NCBI GenBank assembly: GCA_964523415.1
Contig: CAZFZB010000053.1
Coordinates: 1-17,964, forward strand
Direction of reading: 5' to 3'
From: M0108 sp964523415
GTDB taxonomy: Bacteria; Pseudomonadota; Gammaproteobacteria; Chromatiales; Chromatiaceae
DNA: 17,964 bases
Shown here: positions 13,660-17,964 of the stretch, piece after piece
Layout: each line of letters starts with the position of its first letter
Position numbering within the stretch: position 1 is the stretch's first letter
Position numbers and translations under genes: made by a program
Notes under the pieces: model-generated
Databases searched by the model: none
The model's input: the letters and a program-made list of their open reading frames with translations, nothing else
Told to the model about the DNA's origin: nothing

Positions 13660-13894
13660 AGCGGAGCGCTGTCTAGTCGAGACAGTTCCCGCGCCCATGC
13701 ACCATAACCAGATGGGGACAACATCACCTTGTGACGAGGTGGCAATCCCCCCCACCCCTGGCACCCACAGGCCCGGGGTTTTCGGCTGTTTCCAGCAGCC
13801 ATAGAGACCAATAATCGCAAGCGGACAAGTTCCAACCCCAGCATGGGGTTGGTGGTCGCCTGCGGCAGCGCCCTACCAACAATCGGAGGTCAGA
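13660..13894 (+). promoter_or_regulatory. Structured 5' leader of the cytochrome gene
   Basis: No gene is seen between 13332 and 13894. The leader holds three short hairpins: CTGTCT/AGACAG (near 13669-13685), CACCT/AGGTG (near 13727-13743) and a strong 9-bp stem CCAACCCCA/TGGGGTTGG with a GCA loop (13832-13852). GGAGGT at 13885-13890 is the ribosome-binding site. I could not match it to a known riboswitch; the class I cyclic-di-GMP pattern was looked for and not found. Confidence 0.35.
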
Positions 13895-16423
13895 ATGACA
13901 CAAGACAGTTACCGCGGCGCCGTCAGTCCACCCACGCGGGGGATGATGGCGACCGCTACCGGGTTGGCCTTATTAATGGCCGCCAACATGGTCCAAGCGG
14001 CGGCCACCTGCAGCATCAGCACGACACCCAGCCCCCCAACCATTAATGTCGGGCAGAGCGTCGCCTTTACGGGGACTGTGAGCGGTAAGACCCCGGTGAC
14101 TTATACCTGGGCCTTTACTGGTGGCTCACCCACCAGTTCCACCGCCAAGTCAGTGACGGTGAGCTACGCCAACGCCGGCAATTTTCAGGCGACCCTCAAC
14201 GGCAAGAATGGCCGCAACGAGACCTGTACTGCCAATGTCACCGTACAGGTGAACGCGGTGACCAACAATCCGCCCGTTGCCCAGAACGACGACTACAACA
14301 CCCTCATAAACACCCAGCTTGTGATCTCCGCCCCCGGCGTGCTCGGCAACGACAATGACCCCAACGGTGATCCCATCACTGCCGTCCTGGGGACCACGGT
14401 CAGCCACGGCACCCTGAGCCTCAACAGCAACGGGGGCTTCACCTACACCCCCATCAGCAACTACACGGGCCAGGACAGCTTCACCTATCGCGCCCGCGAC
14501 AGCCAGGGCGCGACTTCAAACTTGGCGACTGTGACCATTGGCATTGCCGCGCCTCAGACCTCCATCAACTCCACCAGTGCTGACGGGGCCTTGCCCGCAA
14601 GTCCAGTGACGGAGCAGTCCAAGACGGGNNNNNNNNNNNNNNNNNNNNNNNNNNNNNNNNNNNNNNNNNNNNNNNNNNNNNNNNNNNNNNNNNNNNNNNN
14701 NNNNNNNNNNNNNNNNNNNNNNNNNNNNCCGGTGCCGGACCTTGAGCGCCTGTATCTCGGGGACGGAGTGCTGACCGCTGAACAGCAGGCGATGCCTGGG
14801 CTCAATAACCCCTATATCCTCAATGAGCCCCAGACCTTCACCGAGCACTTCACGAACTTCCCCTTCTTCATCAACTTCCCGTTCGGCTACGTGGCAAACG
14901 GCGTGAATTGGTTTGAGGCCGCGGGTGTGCCTATCGCGGCCTTCGACGACTTCGGCCGGGAGAATCCCTACCCCCTGGTGCGGGTGCAGGCCAAGCAAGG
15001 GGCCACGACCATCGCCTCCCTCGACACCGTCATGCCTATCTCCGGCGAGGCCGAGTGTCAGGTCTGCCATGCCGCGCCGGTGGACGGCGGCAACGGCGAG
15101 GCCACCAGCGCACTGGGGAGTAACGTCGCTGACTCGCTGGACGACCCCGCCCACGGCTCCGTGCCGCAGGCGGTGAGCGTCGAGTGGTCCAGCGACCTCA
15201 ACATCCTGCGCCTGCACGACCTGCGGCACGGGACCTCGCTGGAGTCACCCTTCGGTGCCGACGGCCGTGCAGCCGAGCCCGTGGTCTGCCAACGCTGCCA
15301 CTACACCCCCGCACTGGACCTGGCTCAGGTGGGTCCGAACGAGGTCAATGGCCGCGACCAGGTCGATCACAAGTCCATGTCCAACGTCATGCACAGCCAT
15401 CATGCCGGGACCGGTTTATTCCCGACCATGCCCCCGGCCATCGACGGCCAGGGCAACAGGCGCAGCCCGACGGAGACCGCGAGCATCCTGGAGCAGACCT
15501 GCTACCGCTGCCACCCTGGCAGGCGCACCCAGTGCATGCGCGGGGCCATGGCCAACGGCGGCCTGGTTTGCCAGGACTGCCACGGCCAGATGAACCAGGT
15601 GGGCAACGACTTCTCGCGCAGCGTATCGCCTGGCAACCCTGGTGCCTTTGAGCTGGCGGCCGACTTCTATGACAACCCCTTGACGCCACGTGTGCCATGG
15701 GCCAACGAGCCCGGATGCGGCTCCTGTCATACCGGCTACGCAACCAGTAACCTGGCGGGAACGGCGGGGACCCTGGTGAATCCGACGGATACCTTGGGTA
15801 ACAAGGACAGTATCCGCCTGCTTTCGGCCTACCTGACCAGCGATTCCAAGGCCACACCTATTGTTCCTAACAATAAGGCCTTTGCGGAGAACGTGGTGGC
15901 CGAGGGCGGCGCCGCCGATGGTAACCCCAAGCTCTACCGGGTCAGCACCGGTCACGGTGGGCTCTTCTGCGAGGCCTGCCACGGCAGCACCCATGCCGAG
16001 TGGCCAAGCAGCAACCCCAACGCCAACGACAACATCCCGGCCAAAGATCTGCAAGGACACTCGGGCTATATCGCCGAGTGCCAGGTGTGTCATGAGCCCA
16101 CGGACGCCTCCCTGCCCCTCGGCAACAACGGTCCCCATGGCATGCATGCCATCGTCGACCTGCAGCCGGCCGCAGGCTCTGGCTTCCTTCCCGACGACCG
16201 CTGGAACTTGCAGCACCGCAACTATCGGAATCAGGGCCCTGGCTGCGAGTCTTGCCACGGCACCAACCTGACTGGCACCGTGCTGTCCCGCACCGCCGAC
16301 GACCGCACGGTGCGCTGTAAGGATAACCGCGGCAGCCTGCCCGAGTGTCAGGCTGGTCAGACCACGGCCGTCATCCCCAAGGGAACCCCTGTCGGCTGCG
16401 GCATGTGCCACCGGCAGAAATAA
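13895..16423 (+). CDS. Secreted multihaem cytochrome c with N-terminal Ig/PKD-like domains (interrupted by assembly gap)
   Basis: The reading frame starts at ATG 13895, after GGAGGT. A signal peptide spans about residues 1-37 (core GLALLMAANMVQA). Residues ~39-120 form a PKD-like domain (CSISTTPSPPTINVGQSVAF). A cadherin/Ig-like repeat covers ~125-217 (NPPVAQNDDYNTLIN, then YTGQDSFTYRARDSQG). 100 N follow (14629-14728). After the gap, nine CXXCH haem motifs begin at cysteines 388, 465, 536, 559, 608, 692, 729, 784 and 835, counting the gap as 100 nt. The protein is likely periplasmic or extracellular and involved in electron transfer. True length, domain count and even continuity across the gap are unknown. 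Confidence 0.75.
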   Translation: MTQDSYRGAVSPPTRGMMATATGLALLMAANMVQAAATCSISTTPSPPTINVGQSVAFTGTVSGKTPVTYTWAFTGGSPTSSTAKSVTVSYANAGNFQATLNGKNGRNETCTANVTVQVNAVTNNPPVAQNDDYNTLINTQLVISAPGVLGNDNDPNGDPITAVLGTTVSHGTLSLNSNGGFTYTPISNYTGQDSFTYRARDSQGATSNLATVTIGIAAPQTSINSTSADGALPASPVTEQSKTXXXXXXXXXXXXXXXXXXXXXXXXXXXXXXXXXXPVPDLERLYLGDGVLTAEQQAMPGLNNPYILNEPQTFTEHFTNFPFFINFPFGYVANGVNWFEAAGVPIAAFDDFGRENPYPLVRVQAKQGATTIASLDTVMPISGEAECQVCHAAPVDGGNGEATSALGSNVADSLDDPAHGSVPQAVSVEWSSDLNILRLHDLRHGTSLESPFGADGRAAEPVVCQRCHYTPALDLAQVGPNEVNGRDQVDHKSMSNVMHSHHAGTGLFPTMPPAIDGQGNRRSPTETASILEQTCYRCHPGRRTQCMRGAMANGGLVCQDCHGQMNQVGNDFSRSVSPGNPGAFELAADFYDNPLTPRVPWANEPGCGSCHTGYATSNLAGTAGTLVNPTDTLGNKDSIRLLSAYLTSDSKATPIVPNNKAFAENVVAEGGAADGNPKLYRVSTGHGGLFCEACHGSTHAEWPSSNPNANDNIPAKDLQGHSGYIAECQVCHEPTDASLPLGNNGPHGMHAIVDLQPAAGSGFLPDDRWNLQHRNYRNQGPGCESCHGTNLTGTVLSRTADDRTVRCKDNRGSLPECQAGQTTAVIPKGTPVGCGMCHRQK
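14629..14728. other. Assembly gap (100 N)
   Basis: Exactly 100 undetermined bases, a usual placeholder size. The same reading frame on both sides is expected by chance one time in three, so it does not prove a single gene. Repeated Ig-like domains could explain why assembly failed here. Confidence 0.99.
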
Positions 16424-16442
16424 GCATCTAAGCCACGCAATA

Positions 16443-16504
16443 GGCTGCCAGGGACGGCAGCCGTTGCACTCAATTTCAGGCGGCATTCATGCCGCCTTTT
16501 TTTT
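16443..16504 (+). terminator. Terminator of the multihaem cytochrome gene
   Basis: AGGCGGCA (16478-16485) pairs with TGCCGCCT (16490-16497) around TTCA, followed by eight T to 16504: a strong intrinsic terminator. A second perfect hairpin GGCTGCC/GGCAGCC (16443-16462) lies just before it. Confidence 0.92.
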
Positions 16505-16580
16505 GGCCGTGCCTGGATGAAGCGCCTCAATGGCCCGCCTGGGGGTTACAGCCGGCCAACCCGTCAGTTACCAGGCTCTG

Positions 16581-16610
16581 TTCCAAACCCTGGCTGGGAC
16601 CCTGTAATAT
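16581..16610 (+). promoter_or_regulatory. Candidate promoter of the LysR gene
   Basis: TAATAT (16605-16610) is a good -10 box with TG directly before it. TTCCAA (16581-16586), 18 bp upstream, is a weak -35. It lies 44 bp before the start at 16655. Confidence 0.35.
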
Positions 16611-16654
16611 CACACGCACGCTGCCCCAAGGCCTGAAATGCAGGAACAGCAACC

Positions 16655-17545
16655 ATGAACCGTCTCGATGCCATGACCACCTTTGTACGGGTCGCGGAAT
16701 TAGGCAGTTTCGCCGCCGCCGCAAGCCAGCTCGGGGTGGCACCATCCGTGATCACCCGCCAGATTGCCGCCCTGGAGGAACATCTGGGCATCAAGTTGAT
16801 GATGCGCACGACACGCAGGCTGACCCTGACGGCGGGAGGGGCCGCCTACCTGGCGAAGTGCCGGGAGATCCTCGACCTGGTGGAGACGGCCGAGGCGGAC
16901 GTCATGGCGGACAGCCTGACGCCCCGCGGCCACCTGCGGATCGGGGTGCCCCTGACCTTCGGGCTTAAGAAGCTGGTGCCGTTACTTCTGGAGTTTTCCC
17001 AGCTTTATCCGGCGATCACCCTGGGGACCGAATTTACCGATAGCCCCCAGAACCTGGTGGAGGAAGGTAAGGACCTGCTGGTGCGCATTGCCCCCCGCCT
17101 GGAGCCGGGCGACATCGCCCGCAAGTTGGGGACTTCCCGGTTACAGGTCATAGCCACCCCAGCCTATCTGGCCCGTCATGGTCATCCCCGCCATCCCGCC
17201 GACCTTGCCGGCCATGCCCTGATCGGCTACACCCTCCGCGGGGTGGTGCAGCCCTGGACCTTCCGAGTCGCTGGCGAGGTGAAGTCCTTCTACCTGCCGT
17301 TCAAACTCCAGGCTAATAACGGCGAGGCCCTTGCCGAGGCAGCGAGGAGGGACCTGGGCATCACCATGGTTCCGGATTTCGTCGCGGAGGACTATCTGCG
17401 CGATGCCAGCCTAGTGACCCTCCTCGAAGACTTTACGCCACCCGATTTGGGCATTTATGCCCTCTTGCCCAGCAACCGCTACATGCCCCACCGGGTGCGG
17501 GCCCTGATTGATTTTCTTTCAAGGCGGATGAACTGCCCTGGCTAG
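16655..17545 (+). CDS. LysR-family transcriptional regulator
   Basis: A 296-aa protein with the LysR N-terminal helix-turn-helix (residues 1-60: MNRLDAMTTFVRVAELGSFA, then VAPSVITRQIAALEEHLG) and a C-terminal substrate-binding domain (from ~90, with LRIGVPLTFGLKKLVPLL). Length is standard. AGGAA lies about 9 bases before the ATG. The subgroup looks like the common DsdC/AaeR-like group with TTRRLTLTAGG. The inducer is unknown. A flavin reductase gene follows on the same strand behind its own promoter, a plausible target. Confidence 0.93.
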   Translation: MNRLDAMTTFVRVAELGSFAAAASQLGVAPSVITRQIAALEEHLGIKLMMRTTRRLTLTAGGAAYLAKCREILDLVETAEADVMADSLTPRGHLRIGVPLTFGLKKLVPLLLEFSQLYPAITLGTEFTDSPQNLVEEGKDLLVRIAPRLEPGDIARKLGTSRLQVIATPAYLARHGHPRHPADLAGHALIGYTLRGVVQPWTFRVAGEVKSFYLPFKLQANNGEALAEAARRDLGITMVPDFVAEDYLRDASLVTLLEDFTPPDLGIYALLPSNRYMPHRVRALIDFLSRRMNCPG

Positions 17546-17608
17546 GCAAGCCTCTGGATTGATCTTGAAACAGCAGCCCCAACCCTGGCCCAGTGATACC
17601 CCTCTCTG

Positions 17609-17636
17609 TTGACGACAGCATAAAAGGGACTATCTT
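17609..17636 (+). promoter_or_regulatory. Sigma-70-like promoter of the FMN reductase gene
   Basis: TTGACG (17609-17614) and TATCTT (17631-17636) are separated by 16 bp. Downstream is a small dyad GGTCA/TGACC (about 17669-17685) that could be an operator. Confidence 0.5.
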
Positions 17637-17736
17637 CCACCGCTGATTGCAAAAAGCCCGGATGGCATGGTCAGGATCCATGACCCTGCCCTTGGGTTTC
17701 ACCAAGGCCGATCCACCACGAATGCGAGGAATTATC

Positions 17737-17964
17737 ATGGCTTCAATAAAACTTCTCGGCATCGCCGGCAGCCTACGTCAGGCATCCACCAACCGGGGGC
17801 TGCTGCGCGCGGCACAGGCGCATCTGCCCGCTGATGCCACCCTGGACATTGCGGACCTGAATGATATTCCCTTTTACAACCAGGACATCACCGAAAAACC
17901 CGCGGCCGTCAGCCGGGTGTTGGCCCAAATCGGCGCAGCCGATGCCTTGGTGCTTGCCAGTACC
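17737..17964 (+). CDS. NAD(P)H-dependent FMN reductase (partial, cut by window end)
   Basis: The first 76 residues are present, in frame to the last base. It starts MASIKLLGIAGSLRQAS with the flavodoxin-like phosphate loop GSLRQASTNRGLL that binds FMN phosphate. DIADLNDIPFYNQDI is also typical of the NADPH-dependent FMN reductase/chromate-quinone reductase family (about 180-190 aa when complete). AGGA lies 6 bases before the ATG. It probably reduces quinones, azo compounds or metal oxyanions using NAD(P)H; the exact substrate cannot be read. Confidence 0.88.
   Translation, partial: MASIKLLGIAGSLRQASTNRGLLRAAQAHLPADATLDIADLNDIPFYNQDITEKPAAVSRVLAQIGAADALVLAST

Noticed and set aside
13539..13844. 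101-aa minus-strand open frame upstream of the cytochrome
   Set aside because: Poor composition, overlaps the leader hairpins, no ribosome-binding site.
13700..13890. Cyclic-di-GMP class I riboswitch
   Set aside because: Some G-rich and C-rich blocks are suggestive, but the conserved core motifs of that class are not found.
15416..16486. 356-aa minus-strand open frame opposite the haem region
   Set aside because: Antisense of nine CXXCH motifs and overlaps the terminator; low-complexity Ala/Gly/Val composition.
1..17964. CRISPR array
   Set aside because: No regularly spaced direct repeats of 24-40 bp; the short tandem repeats at 120-149 and 4928-4949 have no spacers.

Overview
The window is high-GC DNA, most likely from a gammaproteobacterium, possibly a purple sulfur bacterium or a relative. 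That placement is an inference from overall protein character (UvrB, a type Ib aminotransferase, a cytochrome b561/YceI pair, a REP/RAYT system and a multihaem cytochrome); no taxonomic marker is present.

Region 1 (1 to about 5002) looks like one end of a small integrated element lying against the 3' end of a tRNA-Asn gene. It carries an AlpA-type helix-turn-helix protein (926-1147) and a large toprim plus DUF3987 primase/helicase-like protein (1316-3817). A small ORF overlaps the primase stop by ATGA (3814-4143), and a second unknown ORF follows (4198-4536). No integrase is visible. A ~125-bp module containing long inverted repeats occurs twice, once upstream (687-809) and once inside the ORF after the primase (3838-3962). 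Two short tandem repeats (120-149 and 4928-4949) lie near the two ends of the region.

Region 2 (5003-8552) is core chromosome. It holds tRNA-Asn(GTT) with a good sigma-70 promoter and its own terminator, a class I aminotransferase (minus strand), and uvrB (plus strand, divergent from the aminotransferase).

Region 3 (8553-9792) is a REP/RAYT island. A REP-associated tyrosine transposase is flanked by inverted REP palindromes. Beyond one of them lies a duplicated fragment of the transposase 5' end, bounded by another REP.

Region 4 (9793-13331, all minus strand) holds two tandem pirin/quercetinase-type cupins, two YceI-family periplasmic lipid-binding proteins and a cytochrome b561. The last three are laid out like an expanded yceJ-yceI operon.

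Region 5 (13332-16504) has a long leader and then a secreted multihaem cytochrome c with N-terminal Ig/PKD-like domains and nine CXXCH motifs. A 100-N assembly gap interrupts the gene, so its middle and true length are unknown. A strong terminator closes it.

Region 6 (16655-17964) has a LysR regulator followed by the start of an NAD(P)H-dependent FMN reductase, cut by the window end.

The most interesting items are the satellite-like tRNA element with its twice-repeated inverted-repeat module, the Ig-domain multihaem cytochrome, and the REP/RAYT island with a captured transposase fragment.
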